DNA of 60,199 nucleotides from Paenibacillus terrigena DSM 21567 (GCF_000374845.1 NZ_KB895433.1:1-60199); one strand, 5' to 3'. Shown: positions 6,757-17,392, numbered from the stretch's first letter. Made by a program: numbers and translations. The notes: a model not told the origin generated them from the sequence alone.

Positions 6757-7149
6757 TTAACGTTTGGAGAATTGTGGCGCGCGACGAGCTGCTTTAAGAC
6801 CGTATTTTTTACGCTCTTTCATACGAGGGTCACGAGTCAAGAATCCTGCTTTTTTAAGCGATGGACGGAACTCAGGGTCTGCTTTAAGCAATGCACGGGA
6901 GATACCGTGACGAATTGCTCCTGCTTGACCAGACATACCGCCACCATGAGCGATAACAAGAACATCGTACTTTGACAATGTTTCTGTTAGGTTCAAAGGT
7001 TGTTTTACGATCAATTTCAATGTTTCCAAACCGAAATATTCGTTGATATCACGTTTATTGATTAGGATACGTCCTTCACCCGGTACAAGGCGAACACGAG
7101 CTACCGAATGTTTACGACGACCTGTACCATAGTATTGTACTTGTGCCAT
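6757..7149 (-). CDS. rpsI: 30S ribosomal protein S9
   Basis: Full-length S9 (130 aa), a 30S head protein whose basic C-terminal tail (APQFSKR) reaches the P-site tRNA anticodon loop. [21 protein letters not shown] at the start and [19 protein letters not shown] in the middle are S9 hallmarks. It lies 20 bp after rplM, and the L13-S9 pair is conserved in nearly all bacteria. A strong terminator follows. Confidence 0.98.
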   Translation of the reverse strand: MAQVQYYGTGRRKHSVARVRLVPGEGRILINKRDINEYFGLETLKLIVKQPLNLTETLSKYDVLVIAHGGGMSGQAGAIRHGISRALLKADPEFRPSLKKAGFLTRDPRMKERKKYGLKAARRAPQFSKR

Positions 7150-7169
7150 GAAACTGTCCTCCTTTTTTA

Positions 7170-7607
7170 TTAACCGCGAAGTTCGTAAACTTCTGGTTTT
7201 TGTGCTGCGTGTGGATGTTCGGAACCTGCATATACTTTCAATTTAAGCTTCATTGCGTTACCAAGACGGTTCTTAGGAAGCATGCCGTGAATAGCTTGTT
7301 CCAAAACGCGCTCTGGGAACTTTTTGATCATATCTTGAGCAGGAGTTACTTTCAAACCGCCGGAGTAAAGGGAGTGACTGTAGTAGTTCTTGTCTGTCAT
7401 TTTTTTACCCGTTAGAACGATTTTCTCTGCATTGATGATAACTACAAAATCTCCTGTATCTACATGTGGAGTAAATTGTGGTTTGTGTTTACCGCGAATC
7501 AGGCTAGCAGCTTCAGTCGCAAGACGACCAAGCGTTTTACCTTCAGCGTCAATGATGTACCATTTACGCTCAACTTCATTTGGCTTCGCCATATATGTGC
7601 TACGCAT
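7170..7607 (-). CDS. rplM: 50S ribosomal protein L13
   Basis: L13, 145 aa, an early 50S assembly protein. The start is the ATG at 7605-7607 ([16 protein letters not shown], like the B. subtilis N-terminus), 9 nt after AAGGAGG; a longer frame from 7640 would include that site. [20 protein letters not shown] near the end is typical. It is first of rplM-rpsI, with a promoter candidate in the 166-bp gap after truA. Confidence 0.98.
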   Translation of the reverse strand: MRSTYMAKPNEVERKWYIIDAEGKTLGRLATEAASLIRGKHKPQFTPHVDTGDFVVIINAEKIVLTGKKMTDKNYYSHSLYSGGLKVTPAQDMIKKFPERVLEQAIHGMLPKNRLGNAMKLKLKVYAGSEHPHAAQKPEVYELRG

Positions 7608-7662
7608 TGAATAGATCCTCCTTATATTGTGGAAAAGCAAATTTCCGATTTATATTCGTTCA

Positions 7663-7692
7663 TTATTATCGTTGTTATATCTGTTTTTTCAA
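7663..7692 (-). promoter_or_regulatory. candidate promoter of rplM-rpsI
   Basis: TTGAAA (minus strand of 7687-7692), 18-nt spacer, TAATAA (7663-7668) in the truA-rplM gap. An imperfect stem-loop CTTAATGG/CCATTTAAG lies further upstream (about 7710-7740). Firmicutes often carry an L13-binding leader here, but I could not match it with confidence. Confidence 0.45.
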
Positions 7693-7773
7693 AAGTAATC
7701 TTAAATGGGGCTGTGGGAAAGCCATTAAGAAAACACAAGCTTTATCTTACAATATTCAGGCCTAAAAAGCAAG

Positions 7774-8565
7774 CTATTTTTCCAGGTTTATGTCACTCAA
7801 ATCATAACCGACTTCCCAGAGCGTCAAGCCGTGTGAAACAGCCGTAGGCCCCGCAGCTGCGCGATCCATCTGAGCGATGATTCCGGGTATATCCTCACTC
7901 TTAAATTTGCCTTGTCCAACTCGAAGCAAAGTTCCCATCATGATCCGCACCATGTGCTGAAGAAATCCATTCCCCGTCACATAGGTGTGAATGATACCTT
8001 GATCTCTTGTACCTGGAATCGCTGAACTAACATCGTGTTCCATCCACGCTTTATAAATCGTGCGAACATGACTGTCCTTCGTCGATTTACGGGAGGCAAA
8101 CGAAGTGTAGTCGAACGTTCCTACCATATGCGTTAACGCTTTACGCATTTCTTCGATGTCTAGTTTCGTAGGATGATGAAATTCATAAGATCGGTTGAAG
8201 ACATCAGGAAAAGCATTTGCGTTAATCGTATAGCGGTACGTCTTCCAATGCGCGCTGTAGCGCGAATGGAACGACATAGGCACTTCTTGAGCGGACCGAA
8301 TAACGATATCGTTCGGGAGCCGTGTATTGAGGGCAAGACACCATCGTTCAATGGGGATTGCCGATTGCGTCTCGAAATTAATGACCTGCGCCCGTGCATG
8401 TACACCAGCGTCTGTACGGCCTGAAGAGATGATCTTCACCGTCTCGCCAGTTAGCGCTCGGATCGAGGCTTCAATATGATCTTGTATGGTATTCTCCCCC
8501 GGCTGCGTCTGGAAGCCGTGGTAGCGAGTTCCGTCATAGCTGACGACCATAAAAAGATTGCGCAT
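7774..8565 (-). CDS. truA: tRNA pseudouridine synthase A
   Basis: 263-aa enzyme converting U38-U40 of the tRNA anticodon stem to pseudouridine. YDGTRYHGFQTQPG opens the protein and the catalytic Asp lies in SGRTDAGVHA near residue 53. FLQHMVRIMMGTLLRVGQGK near the C-terminus is also conserved. RBS GGGAGGGG precedes the ATG. In Bacillus it follows rplQ-ecfA1-ecfA2-ecfT; here the three ecf genes are absent and a 441-bp structured spacer separates it from rplQ. Confidence 0.97.
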   Translation of the reverse strand: MRNLFMVVSYDGTRYHGFQTQPGENTIQDHIEASIRALTGETVKIISSGRTDAGVHARAQVINFETQSAIPIERWCLALNTRLPNDIVIRSAQEVPMSFHSRYSAHWKTYRYTINANAFPDVFNRSYEFHHPTKLDIEEMRKALTHMVGTFDYTSFASRKSTKDSHVRTIYKAWMEHDVSSAIPGTRDQGIIHTYVTGNGFLQHMVRIMMGTLLRVGQGKFKSEDIPGIIAQMDRAAAGPTAVSHGLTLWEVGYDLSDINLEK

Positions 8566-8594
8566 GCGGATCCCCTCCCGATGATGTGATGTCT

Positions 8595-8640
8595 AGCTTC
8601 GAAGCATTGAGGTTTATCTAAGAAGTTATTCTTCGAAGCT
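8595..8640. repeat. inverted repeat AGCTTCGAAG/CTTCGAAGCT
   Basis: Exact 10-bp arms at 8595-8604 and 8631-8640. Both arms contain the self-complementary CTTCGAAG. It is part of a spacer (8566-9006) that contains no gene but a chain of stem-loops. Confidence 0.6.
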
Positions 8641-8708
8641 TTGAACGCTACCATAGGTAGTCGTTCCCCCTCAAAGGTTTTAAGCGTTCCCGTACGTATT
8701 CAAAGCGT

Positions 8709-8761
8709 GTCCTGTAAACCTAAGCCGGTGCCGCAAGGCATTCGGTTTAGGTTTGCAGGAC
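8709..8761. repeat. long imperfect hairpin in the rplQ-truA spacer
   Basis: GTCCTG...CAGGAC outer arms, AAACCTAA/TTAGGTTT, CCG/CGG and TGCC/GGCA inner arms around a GCAA loop, in all about 23 paired positions with a few mismatches. It could be a structured RNA element or a mobile-repeat relic. No gene is present. Confidence 0.6.
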
Positions 8762-8821
8762 AGAACGCGATCCCCCACCCCAAGCCGCCATCGAAGCACC
8801 AGAAGTACCACGTATGAGCGA

Positions 8822-8896
8822 CAGTTAGACGGGTGTCCAGAGGGCAGAGCCCTTTGGGGTCCACCTTCCTGAGGAGGAAGGGGGATTTAGGGGGAT
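8822..8896 (-). repeat. dispersed structured repeat, copy 1
   Basis: Shares GGGTGTCCAGAGGG, GAGCCCT and the ending GGGGGAtTTAGGGGGAT with the copy at 37848-37917. It contains two small hairpins, AGGGC/GCCCT and CTTCCT/AGGAAG. The hairpin sequences differ from those of copy 2 but pairing is kept. It lies about 55 bp beyond the rplQ terminator in the direction of transcription. Confidence 0.65.
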
Positions 8897-8914
8897 GGTC
8901 GAAAAAGACCTTTA

Positions 8915-8946
8915 TGCACATAGAGGACAGGAGTCCCCAATGTGCA
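8915..8946. repeat. hairpin between repeat copy 1 and rplQ terminator
   Basis: TGCACAT/ATGTGCA outer arms and GGAC/GTCC inner arms with an AGGA loop. A smaller GGTC/GACC hairpin (8897-8910) lies next to it. Confidence 0.6.
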
Positions 8947-8950
8947 AAAG

Positions 8951-8993
8951 AAAAAAGGGCTTGTTCAGAATCCGAGGATTCTGTCCACCCTTT
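8951..8993 (-). terminator. terminator of the S10-spc-alpha operon after rplQ
   Basis: The minus strand shows AGGG, CAGAATC, loop CTCG, GATTCTG, CCCT and then TTTTTTC, starting about 14 bp after the rplQ stop codon. Confidence 0.85.
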
Positions 8994-9006
8994 CTCATAA
9001 GGTCAA

Positions 9007-9372
9007 TTAAGCGCGATCCACTAATTCTAAGTAAACCATAGGAGCTGAGTCTCCACGACGAGGCCCCAGTTTTAGAATACGCGTGTATCCACCTGGACGC
9101 TCCGAGTAACGAGTGGCTAATTCCGAGAACAATTTTTGAATTGCATCTTGCTCACCGTTAATCGTTTCGCGACGAACATAAGCTGCTACTTGACGACGCG
9201 CGTGAAGATCACCTTGCTTCGCTTTCGTAATCAGCTTTTCAGCGATCGAACGAACTTCTTTCGCTTTTGCTTCAGTCGTTTGAATGCGCTCATATAAGAA
9301 CAAGTCAGTAACCAAGTCACGGAACAATGCCTTACGTGCGCTAGAGTTACGACCTAACTTTTGGTATGCCAT
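9007..9372 (-). CDS. rplQ: 50S ribosomal protein L17
   Basis: L17 in its Firmicutes length (121 aa). [20 protein letters not shown] at the N-terminus and [23 protein letters not shown] at the C-terminus are diagnostic. It sits below the polypeptide exit tunnel. Last gene of the alpha operon, 28 bp after rpoA, followed by the terminator. Confidence 0.98.
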   Translation of the reverse strand: MAYQKLGRNSSARKALFRDLVTDLFLYERIQTTEAKAKEVRSIAEKLITKAKQGDLHARRQVAAYVRRETINGEQDAIQKLFSELATRYSERPGGYTRILKLGPRRGDSAPMVYLELVDRA

Positions 9373-9400
9373 ATTTTTCCCCTCCTTGCTGCAGTTAAGA

Positions 9401-10345
9401 TTAGTCTTCCATCCGTAAACCCAAACCTAGCTCTTCGAGTTTCTCTTGAACTTCTTCCAAAGATTTGCGTCCGAGGTTACGGACTTTCATCATATCTTCT
9501 TCCGTTTTCGTGATCAACTCTTGAACGGTATTGATACCAGCGCGTTTCAAGCAGTTATAAGAACGAACGGAAAGATCGAGTTCCTCGATAGTCATCTCTA
9601 GAACTTTCTCTTTCTTATCTTCTTCTTTTTCAACCATGATTTCCGCATCTTTCGCTTCGTCCGTCAATCCTACGAAGAGCATCAAATGCTCTGTTAAGAT
9701 TTTCGCACCAAGGCTCACTGCTTCTTCAGGTCGAATACTACCGTCAGTCCACACTTCGAGGGTCAGTTTGTCATAATTCGTTACTTGCCCGACACGAGTG
9801 TTCTCAATCGTGTAGTTCACACGTGAAATTGGCGTGTAGATCGAATCCACTGGAATCACACCAATTGGTTGATCCTCAGATTTATTCTTATCTGCTTGCA
9901 CATAACCGCGTCCACGATTTGCAAAGATACGCATATGCAAACGTGAACCAGGCGATAGTGTTGCAATGTGAAGATCTGGATTCAAGATTTCAACATCGCT
10001 ATCAGCGCGAATGTCTCCAGCTGTAACCGGACCTTCACCTTCCGCATCAATCTCCAACACTTTTTCTTCGTCGGAATGAATTTTAAGCGATAGGCCTTTT
10101 AAGTTTAGAATGATTTCCGTTACGTCTTCAATGACGCCCGGAATCGTCGAGAACTCATGAAGCACACCATCGATTTGCACCGATGTTACTGCCGCACCTG
10201 GAAGCGATGATAGTAGAATACGACGCAAAGAGTTACCAAGCGTTGTACCATAACCACGTTCAAGCGGTTCTACAACGAATTTCCCGTAAGTCCCCTCATC
10301 ACTGAGATCAACGGTTTCTATTTTCGGCTTTTCGATTTCAATCAC
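9401..10345 (-). CDS. rpoA: RNA polymerase alpha subunit
   Basis: 314 aa, the same length as B. subtilis RpoA. The N-terminal assembly domain contains [20 protein letters not shown]; the acidic linker ([11 protein letters not shown]) leads to the C-terminal domain (about 245-310, [19 protein letters not shown]) that contacts UP elements and activators. The start is GTG at 10343-10345, 7 nt after AAGGAGGG; a longer TTG frame would contain that site. It lies 123 bp after rpsK; the gap holds a weak inverted repeat (AACAAC/GTTGTT). Confidence 0.98.
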   Translation of the reverse strand: MIEIEKPKIETVDLSDEGTYGKFVVEPLERGYGTTLGNSLRRILLSSLPGAAVTSVQIDGVLHEFSTIPGVIEDVTEIILNLKGLSLKIHSDEEKVLEIDAEGEGPVTAGDIRADSDVEILNPDLHIATLSPGSRLHMRIFANRGRGYVQADKNKSEDQPIGVIPVDSIYTPISRVNYTIENTRVGQVTNYDKLTLEVWTDGSIRPEEAVSLGAKILTEHLMLFVGLTDEAKDAEIMVEKEEDKKEKVLEMTIEELDLSVRSYNCLKRAGINTVQELITKTEEDMMKVRNLGRKSLEEVQEKLEELGLGLRMED

Positions 10346-10468
10346 TGAATTACCCTCCTTCAAAACGTCGTTCCGTTTGAAACCTTCTTTTCAGTCGAGT
10401 CATGTAGTATGTCTAAACAACCATTATTAGCAAGTTGTTAGTAATTTATACCACACTAAGGTCTGCCA

Positions 10469-10864
10469 TTAGACACGACGACGTTTTGGCGGGCGGCATC
10501 CATTATGCGGGATAGGAGTAACGTCTTTGATCATGTTAACTTCAAGACCTGCTGCTTGCAAAGAGCGGATTGCCGCTTCGCGACCAGCACCTGGACCTTT
10601 AACCATAACCTCAACAGATTTCATCCCGTGTTCCATTGCTGCTTTCGCTGCAGATTCTGCTGCCATTTGCGCTGCGAATGGAGTACTTTTACGCGATCCT
10701 TTGAATCCAAGACCGCCTGAGCTCGCCCAAGAAATTGCATTTCCGTGCGGGTCAGTAATCGTTACGATCGTGTTGTTGAACGTAGAACGAATATGAGCAA
10801 CGCCGGATTCAATATTTTTGCGATCACGACGTTTCGTACGTACGACTTTTTTCGGTTTAGCCAT
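10469..10864 (-). CDS. rpsK: 30S ribosomal protein S11
   Basis: S11 (131 aa) forms part of the 30S platform near the Shine-Dalgarno helix. [28 protein letters not shown] and the C-terminal [18 protein letters not shown] are conserved. It lies 18 bp after rpsM and has a clear AGGGAGG site. Confidence 0.98.
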   Translation of the reverse strand: MAKPKKVVRTKRRDRKNIESGVAHIRSTFNNTIVTITDPHGNAISWASSGGLGFKGSRKSTPFAAQMAAESAAKAAMEHGMKSVEVMVKGPGAGREAAIRSLQAAGLEVNMIKDVTPIPHNGCRPPKRRRV

Positions 10865-10882
10865 GTCTGTTATCCTCCCTTC

Positions 10883-11251
10883 TTATTTCTTTTTATTCGC
10901 TACAGTACGACGAGGACCTTTACGCGTACGAGCGTTAGTTTTTGTACGTTGTCCACGAACCGGAAGACCACGACGGTGACGAACACCACGGTAGCAACCA
11001 ATCTCGATTAAACGTTTAATATTCAAACTGATTTCACGACGAAGGTCACCTTCAACCTTGATCGTTTTGTCGATAACCTCACGAAGTTTACTAACTTCGT
11101 CCTCTGTTAAGTCGCGAACACGAGTGTTCACATCAATGCCTGTTGTGCTTAGGATTTTCTGGGAAGTTGTTCTTCCAATACCGAAAATGTAAGTTAAGGC
11201 GATCTCAACGCGCTTATCACGTGGCAAATCCACACCAGCTATACGTGCCAT
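10883..11251 (-). CDS. rpsM: 30S ribosomal protein S13
   Basis: S13 (122 aa), a 30S head protein bridging to L5 and touching P-site t[29 protein letters not shown] and the [18 protein letters not shown] tail are diagnostic. It lies 19 bp after rpmJ, the usual alpha-operon order. Confidence 0.98.
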   Translation of the reverse strand: MARIAGVDLPRDKRVEIALTYIFGIGRTTSQKILSTTGIDVNTRVRDLTEDEVSKLREVIDKTIKVEGDLRREISLNIKRLIEIGCYRGVRHRRGLPVRGQRTKTNARTRKGPRRTVANKKK

Positions 11252-11270
11252 TTTACGCTACACCCCCTTC

Positions 11271-11396
<126 letters not shown>

Positions 11397-11445
11397 CTAA
11401 AAGTTTCTGCAATAGAAACTGGATTACACGATATAGATCCGGGAC

Positions 11446-11661
11446 CTATTTGCGGTACGTTATACGACCTCTGGATAAATCATAAGGTGATAACTGTATG
11501 ACCACTTTGTCTCCTGTTAGGATACGAATGAAGTGCATCCGCAACTTACCAGAAACGTGGGCAAGAATTTGATGACCATTCTCCAGCTCAACTTTAAACA
11601 TTGCATTCGGCAACGGTTCAATAACCGTTCCTTCTACTTCAATGACATCTTCTTTAGCCAC
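11446..11661 (-). CDS. infA: translation initiation factor IF-1
   Basis: 71-aa OB-fold protein that occupies the 30S A site during initiation. [20 protein letters not shown] and [19 protein letters not shown] are nearly invariant. It starts 2 bp after the KOW-domain gene stop, so the two are probably translationally coupled. Confidence 0.98.
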   Translation of the reverse strand: MAKEDVIEVEGTVIEPLPNAMFKVELENGHQILAHVSGKLRMHFIRILTGDKVVIQLSPYDLSRGRITYRK

Positions 11662-11663
11662 AG

Positions 11664-11975
11664 TTATTCTCCTTTCTGTGCATGATTTGCGGTGGTTGCA
11701 ATAAACTTGGAAATCGCAAAACGAAGTTTCCCGTTCGTTACCCGACCGCTCTCGTCTAAACTGTTAACAACTTCAGCACTTATTTCACTCAACAATTGCA
11801 AATGTATGAGGTTCTTCTTCTTAGGCTGGTCAAACTTTCGTTTGTCCCCATCAGCTAGGAGTATGAACTTGGAATCAACGATTCCGACGATAACCGCATA
11901 TTGTCCAGCATCACGACCTCGTAAGATTTGAACGATCTGACCGATTTGGGGCATTTGATTGTTATTCACATTCAT
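11664..11975 (-). CDS. KOW-domain RNA-binding protein (L14e/YbzG-like)
   Basis: 103-aa protein between map and infA, where B. subtilis has ybzG. A KOW-type segment ([24 protein letters not shown]) is followed by [21 protein letters not shown]. It is probably an RNA- or ribosome-associated protein; the precise role is not established. The start is uncertain: AGGTG directly abuts the ATG used here, while the GTG two codons on, 6 nt from AGGTG, is an equally good choice. map ends 3 bp upstream. Confidence 0.85.
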   Translation of the reverse strand: MNVNNNQMPQIGQIVQILRGRDAGQYAVIVGIVDSKFILLADGDKRKFDQPKKKNLIHLQLLSEISAEVVNSLDESGRVTNGKLRFAISKFIATTANHAQKGE

Positions 11976-11978
11976 CAC

Positions 11979-12731
11979 CTAGCTATCTAGTCTCGTCAAA
12001 ATTTCTAAGCCATCCTCTGTAACAGCAACGGTGTGTTCAAAATGAGCACAAATATCGCCGTTCAACGTTACAACCGTCCAATTATCTTGTAACGTCTTCA
12101 CATACCGTTCGCCCGCAATGACCATCGGCTCAATAGCCAAGACCATGCCAGGCTTCAACCTCGGACCGCGATCGGGAGTACCATAGTTCGGAATCTGAGG
12201 CTCTTCATGGAGATTCTCTCCAATGCCGTGTCCTACATATTCACGAACAACTGAAAAACCGGCATCTTCAATGCAGCGTTGAATCGCGTAAGAAATTGTA
12301 TATAAACGAACATCCGGTTTGACAAGCGCGAGTCCAGCATACAAGGATTGTTCTGTTACCTCTAAGAGTTTCTTAGCTGTGTCAGAAATTTCACCAACCG
12401 GATAGGTCCATGCCGAATCGCCATGGTAACCACGATACTGAGCCCCGATGTCAATACTTATGATGTCGCCCTCGTTTAATTTCCGATCGCCGGGTATGCC
12501 ATGAACCAACTCTTCATTGACTGAAGCGCAAATGCTTCCAGGAAAACCATTGTAGCCTTTGAAAGAAGGTGTAGCATTCTGACTGCGAATATAGTTCTCC
12601 GCGATTGCGTCTAACTCTCTAGTCGTAATGCCTGGTTGAACGGATTTTGACATCAAACGATGCGTTTCCGCAACAATCCTACCTGCTTCCTTCATGAAGC
12701 CTAACTCCACTTCAGACTTACAAATGATCAT
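11979..12731 (-). CDS. map: methionine aminopeptidase type I
   Basis: 250-aa cytosolic metalloprotease removing N-terminal Met. The pita-bread fold ligands are visible: Asp in SIDIGAQ and GYHGDSAW, His in [14 protein letters not shown], Glu in LAIEPMVI and the late EDG. There is no N-terminal zinc-finger extension. It lies 5 bp after adk, and the adk-map-KOW-infA run is tightly packed. Confidence 0.97.
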   Translation of the reverse strand: MIICKSEVELGFMKEAGRIVAETHRLMSKSVQPGITTRELDAIAENYIRSQNATPSFKGYNGFPGSICASVNEELVHGIPGDRKLNEGDIISIDIGAQYRGYHGDSAWTYPVGEISDTAKKLLEVTEQSLYAGLALVKPDVRLYTISYAIQRCIEDAGFSVVREYVGHGIGENLHEEPQIPNYGTPDRGPRLKPGMVLAIEPMVIAGERYVKTLQDNWTVVTLNGDICAHFEHTVAVTEDGLEILTRLDS

Positions 12732-12736
12732 TACGT

Positions 12737-13387
<651 letters not shown>

Positions 13388-13420
13388 TCATCCTCCTCTT
13401 AACGAAGAAACAGCACAATA

Positions 13421-13467
13421 GGTGCCAGAGCGAATGCCGCGAACGGTCTCGCACAGGAACCTATTGA
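13421..13467 (-). other. stem-loop between secY and adk
   Basis: Outer arms AATAGGT/ACCTATT, middle arms GCGA/TCGC, inner arms CCG/CGG with a TTCG loop on the minus strand. No T-tract follows, so it is not a terminator. It may protect or process the mRNA. Confidence 0.55.
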
Positions 13468-14769
13468 CTATTTGTTAATGAAACCTTTGTAGTGGCGTTT
13501 CATTAATTGGCTTTCGATTTGCTTCATCGTATCCAAAGCAACCCCAATAACGATCAGTAGGGATGTTCCCCCGATTTGCACGGATTTAGGCAATCCGGCA
13601 AGTGCACCGAAAAATACAGGGAGAATCGAAACTGCCGCTAAGAAGATCGCACCAGATAACGTAATTCTCGACATGACTTTCGTCAAGTACGAAGAAGTTG
13701 GTTTACCTGGACGGATACCAGGAATGTATCCACCGTTCTTTTTCATCTGGTCTGCCATCTGAACGGGATTGATCTGCACGAATGTGTAGAAGAATGTAAA
13801 TCCAACGATCATCAGGACATAAAGAACCATGCCGAGCGGTTTGTCATGCGAGAAGTTCTGGATAACCCAAGTTGCCCAAGGCTTATCAGCCCAGAACTGT
13901 GCAATTGTAATCGGGAACATCAAGAGTGAGGATGCGAAGATTACCGGAATAACCCCTGCGCCGTTCACTTTGAGTGGAATGTGTGTATTTTGTCCACCGT
14001 ACATTTTGTTCCCTACAACACGCTTCGCATATTGTACTGGAATTTTACGTACACCCTGCTGGATAAAGATTACACCCACGATTACCGCGAGGACCACAAG
14101 CAAAATAAGAATCACTTTCGCAACACTAAAGAACGTATTTGCTGTAGCATCCGCAAATTCTGCTGTGTAGATCTCACGCATCATTTCTGGGAATCTGGAT
14201 ACGATACCCGCGAAAATCAGAATTGAAATCCCGTTGCCGATGCCCTTCTCTGTAATTTGCTCACCGAGCCACATGAGGAAGGATACACCTGCTGTTAATA
14301 CAATTGCAATAACGAGATACGTCGTTATACTTGCATTTGGAACCATTGTGAAGTTATACAATCGGTTAAACCCGATTGCTGTACCGTATGCTTGGATAAG
14401 ACCAAGTATTACGGTACCATAACGAGTAATTTGGGCGAGTTTACGTTTACCGAGCTCGCCTTCTTTAGCCCATTCTGCGAACTTCGGAATGACATCCATC
14501 GACAGAAGCTGTACGATGATGGATGCTGTGATATATGGCATAATCCCGAGAGCAAAGATAGAAAAATGGAACAATGCACCACCAGAGAATGTGTTCAGCA
14601 AGCCGAACAAGTCACTGCCCTGTTGGCCAGCCATTGTGAAAACCGATTTGTCGACACCCGGTACTGGAATAAAAGCACCGATACGGTAAACGATCAAAAT
14701 CATTAGTGTAAACAAGATTCTTTTTCTAAGGTCTTCAACTCGCCATATATTGGACAGCGTTTTAAACAT
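13468..14769 (-). CDS. secY: preprotein translocase subunit SecY
   Basis: 433-aa channel subunit of the Sec translocon with about ten membrane segments. GAFIPVPGVD, the plug region after TM1, GNGISILIFAGIVSRFP and the basic cytosolic loop before the last helices (NGGYIPGIRPGKPTSSYL) are recognisable. Its ATG overlaps the rplO stop by 1 bp (TAATG), indicating translational coupling. Confidence 0.98.
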   Translation of the reverse strand: MFKTLSNIWRVEDLRKRILFTLMILIVYRIGAFIPVPGVDKSVFTMAGQQGSDLFGLLNTFSGGALFHFSIFALGIMPYITASIIVQLLSMDVIPKFAEWAKEGELGKRKLAQITRYGTVILGLIQAYGTAIGFNRLYNFTMVPNASITTYLVIAIVLTAGVSFLMWLGEQITEKGIGNGISILIFAGIVSRFPEMMREIYTAEFADATANTFFSVAKVILILLVVLAVIVGVIFIQQGVRKIPVQYAKRVVGNKMYGGQNTHIPLKVNGAGVIPVIFASSLLMFPITIAQFWADKPWATWVIQNFSHDKPLGMVLYVLMIVGFTFFYTFVQINPVQMADQMKKNGGYIPGIRPGKPTSSYLTKVMSRITLSGAIFLAAVSILPVFFGALAGLPKSVQIGGTSLLIVIGVALDTMKQIESQLMKRHYKGFINK

Positions 14770-15209
14770 TAGATCACCTCGGTTTTACCGCCGGCAGCCT
14801 CGATTTTCTCTACCGCAGATTGAGAGAACTTATTTGCTTTAACAGTAAGTTTTACAGTAACCTCACCGTTTCCTAGAACCTTGATTCCGGCTTTAGGATT
14901 GTTTACAATACCGCGCTCCATAAGTACCTCTGGAGTCACTTCAGTACCTTCTGCAAAGTTGTTAAGTTCCTCGATGTTTACAATAGCAAACTCTTTACGA
15001 GTAGGGTTATTGAAACCGCGTTTCGGCAAGCGACGATATAGTGGATTTTGTCCACCTTCGAAACCTGGGCGCACGCCACCGCCAGAACGAGCGTTTTGAC
15101 CTTTGTGACCGCGACCCGATGTTTTACCCGTGCCGCTCGAAGTACCGCGACCTACGCGCTTGCGTTCTTTGCGGGCACCTGGAGAAGAAACAAGTTCATG
15201 TAACTTCAT
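14769..15209 (-). CDS. rplO: 50S ribosomal protein L15
   Basis: L15, 146 aa. The N-terminus [22 protein letters not shown] and the glycine-rich [20 protein letters not shown] are diagnostic. The start is the ATG 8 nt after AGGAGGT; a longer frame from 15242 would include that site. The stop overlaps the secY start. Confidence 0.98.
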   Translation of the reverse strand: MKLHELVSSPGARKERKRVGRGTSSGTGKTSGRGHKGQNARSGGGVRPGFEGGQNPLYRRLPKRGFNNPTRKEFAIVNIEELNNFAEGTEVTPEVLMERGIVNNPKAGIKVLGNGEVTVKLTVKANKFSQSAVEKIEAAGGKTEVI

Positions 15210-15256
15210 CGTTCGTTGCACCTCCTTTATAGTTCTAAACATTCATGTATTTAAGC

Positions 15257-15442
15257 TTAAGCTTCAACTTCTTGAACAGAAACCAAATGGTTAACTTGGT
15301 TAACCATTCCACGAATCGCCGGGCTATCGTTATGAACAACAGTTTGGTTGATTTTACGCAATCCAAGGCTGTTGACCGTTTTACGTTGTGTTTCCGGACG
15401 ACCAATCAAACTGCGAACGAGGGTAACTTGTAATTTAGCCAA
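15257..15442 (-). CDS. rpmD: 50S ribosomal protein L30
   Basis: 61-aa L30, starting [17 protein letters not shown] and containing [29 protein letters not shown]. Order rpsE-rpmD-rplO is the standard spc order; it lies 13 bp after rpsE. Confidence 0.98.
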   Translation of the reverse strand: MAKLQVTLVRSLIGRPETQRKTVNSLGLRKINQTVVHNDSPAIRGMVNQVNHLVSVQEVEA

Positions 15443-15455
15443 CGTGAATCCCTCC

Positions 15456-15953
15456 TTAACCTAACAGTTCTTCTACGGTTTTACCGCGCAATTTAGCAAC
15501 ATCTTCGGCACGTTTCAAGCGAGACAAGCCTTCAAGTGTTGCATTCACCATATTCATGGAGTTCGAAGAACCTAAAGATTTTGTTAAAATATCGCCTACA
15601 CCAGCAAGCTCAAGAACCGCACGAACCGGTCCGCCTGCGATAACTCCAGTACCTTCAGAAGCTGGCTTCAAAAGAACATGGCCTGCTCCGAATTTGCCGT
15701 TAACAAGGTGAGGAATTGTTGTTCCTACGAATGGTACGTGGATCAGGTTTTTCTTAGCATCTTCGATACCTTTGCGGATCGCATCAGGTACTTCAGAAGC
15801 TTTACCGATACCAGCGCCAACCCAACCTTTGCCGTCGCCGACAACTACTAGCGCACTAAAGCTGAAACGGCGTCCGCCTTTTACAACTTTCGCTACGCGA
15901 TTAATATTTACAACTTTTTCAGTTAGTTCTAAAGTGTTCGGATCTACACGCAA
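15456..15953 (-). CDS. rpsE: 30S ribosomal protein S5
   Basis: S5 (165 aa) helps decoding fidelity and mRNA unwinding at the entry channel. [19 protein letters not shown] and [23 protein letters not shown] are hallmarks. The start is a TTG at 15951-15953, 7 nt after AAGGAGGT; the aligned N-terminus ([14 protein letters not shown]) supports it. It follows rplR by 24 bp. Confidence 0.97.
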   Translation of the reverse strand: MRVDPNTLELTEKVVNINRVAKVVKGGRRFSFSALVVVGDGKGWVGAGIGKASEVPDAIRKGIEDAKKNLIHVPFVGTTIPHLVNGKFGAGHVLLKPASEGTGVIAGGPVRAVLELAGVGDILTKSLGSSNSMNMVNATLEGLSRLKRAEDVAKLRGKTVEELLG

Positions 15954-15977
15954 GTCGTTTACCTCCTTATAAATTGA

Positions 15978-16346
15978 TTAGAATTCAAGACCTGCTTCGC
16001 GAGCTGCGTCAGCCAATGCTTGAACCCGTCCATGATACAAATACCCGCCACGATCGAAAACAACTTGTACGTAGCCAGCTTCTTTCGCACGTTTAGCGAC
16101 TAATTCGCCAACTTTACGAGCAGCTTCGACGTTACCACCGTTTCCAATTTGACCTTGTAATTCTTTATCCATTGTGGAAGCAGCAGCTACAGTTTTTCCA
16201 GTTACATCATCGATCAATTGTGCGTACACATGTTTCGATGAACGGAAAACGCTCAAACGCGGGCGAGTTGTTGTTCCTTCAATTTTCTTACGAACACGAA
16301 GGTGTCTTTTCAAACGAGCTTTGTTTTTATCTCCTTTGGTAATCAT
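15978..16346 (-). CDS. rplR: 50S ribosomal protein L18
   Basis: L18 (122 aa) binds 5S rRNA with L5. [20 protein letters not shown] and [28 protein letters not shown] are typical. A small hairpin (GGCCC/GGGCC) lies in the 75-bp gap after rplF. Confidence 0.98.
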   Translation of the reverse strand: MITKGDKNKARLKRHLRVRKKIEGTTTRPRLSVFRSSKHVYAQLIDDVTGKTVAAASTMDKELQGQIGNGGNVEAARKVGELVAKRAKEAGYVQVVFDRGGYLYHGRVQALADAAREAGLEF

Positions 16347-16421
16347 GCCTTGTTCACTCCCTTCTGTCTGCCATATGGCCCCAAGGGCCTTTAAGCTACA
16401 AGCAAAAGATCAACAATGATC

Positions 16422-16964
16422 TTATTTTTTCTTACCAGCTTTACCTTCTTTACGGATAATACGTTCGCCTTCGTACTTAATACCTTTACCTTTATACGGC
16501 TCAGGTTCACGAACGGAACGGATTTTCGCAGCATAAGCACCTACGCGCTCTTTGTCGATCCCTTTAACGATAATTTTCGTGTTGGAAGGAACTTCGAACT
16601 CGATGCCTGCTTCTGGTGTAATCTCAACTGGGTGAGAGTAACCAACGTTAAGAACGACTTTATCACCGGATTTATTCGCACGGTAACCTACGCCGACAAG
16701 CTCAAGGTTTTTAGAGAAACCTTCAGTTACACCACTAACCATGTTAGAAATGACCGAACGAGTTGTACCGTGTAATGAACGATGAAGTTTATTATCAGAA
16801 GGACGAACAATCGTGATCACGTTCTCCTCAACAGATACTGTCATATCTTTGTGGACTTCACGAGTTAATGTTCCTTTAGGTCCTTTAACTGTAATGTTGC
16901 TGTTATCTAAAGTGACTGTTACGCCACTTGGTACTGTAATTGGTTTGCGACCAATACGAGACAT
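16422..16964 (-). CDS. rplF: 50S ribosomal protein L6
   Basis: L6, 180 aa, two related domains near the factor-binding site. [17 protein letters not shown] starts the protein; [25 protein letters not shown] ends it. The ATG lies 8 nt after GGAGG; the GTG at 16973 is too close to that site to be the start. Between rpsH and rplR as in other Bacillales. Confidence 0.98.
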   Translation of the reverse strand: MSRIGRKPITVPSGVTVTLDNSNITVKGPKGTLTREVHKDMTVSVEENVITIVRPSDNKLHRSLHGTTRSVISNMVSGVTEGFSKNLELVGVGYRANKSGDKVVLNVGYSHPVEITPEAGIEFEVPSNTKIIVKGIDKERVGAYAAKIRSVREPEPYKGKGIKYEGERIIRKEGKAGKKK

Positions 16965-16993
16965 ATGTTGCACCTCCTATCTTTACGGTTGTA

Positions 16994-17392
16994 TTACCAA
17001 ACGTAGCAGACTACTTCTCCGCCGGATTTCGTTTGACGAGCTTCTTTATCTGTCATAACTCCTTTGGATGTGGAGATAATCGCAATACCCAATCCACCCA
17101 ATACGCGAGGAACTTCATTGCTCTTCGTGTATACGCGTAGACCTGGCTTACTGATTCTCTTCAAACCGGAGATGACACGTTCATTGTTAGAGCCGTATTT
17201 CAAGAAAATACGGATAATCCCTTGTTTGTTATCTTCGATATATTCTGCGTCGCGGATGAAACCTTCACGCTTAAGGATTTCTGCGATTTGCTTCTTAATA
17301 GTAGAAGCAGGCATTTCAACCGTCTCATGACGCACTACGTTCGCGTTGCGAATGCGTGTTAGCATATCTGCAATCGGATCTGACATAACCAT
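16994..17392 (-). CDS. rpsH: 30S ribosomal protein S8
   Basis: S8, 132 aa, binds helix 21 of 16S rRNA and in many bacteria represses the spc operon through its m[21 protein letters not shown] and [26 protein letters not shown] are conserved. RBS GGAGGT. It lies 31 bp after rpsZ. Confidence 0.98.
   Translation of the reverse strand: MVMSDPIADMLTRIRNANVVRHETVEMPASTIKKQIAEILKREGFIRDAEYIEDNKQGIIRIFLKYGSNNERVISGLKRISKPGLRVYTKSNEVPRVLGGLGIAIISTSKGVMTDKEARQTKSGGEVVCYVW

Noticed and set aside
7610-7773. L13 leader before rplM
   Set aside because: An imperfect stem-loop exists, but I could not match it to the known L13-binding leader, so only the promoter candidate is listed.
8700-8921. Minus-strand 73-codon frame in the rplQ-truA spacer
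   Set aside because: It consists of translated hairpins and the dispersed repeat, with no ribosome-binding site.
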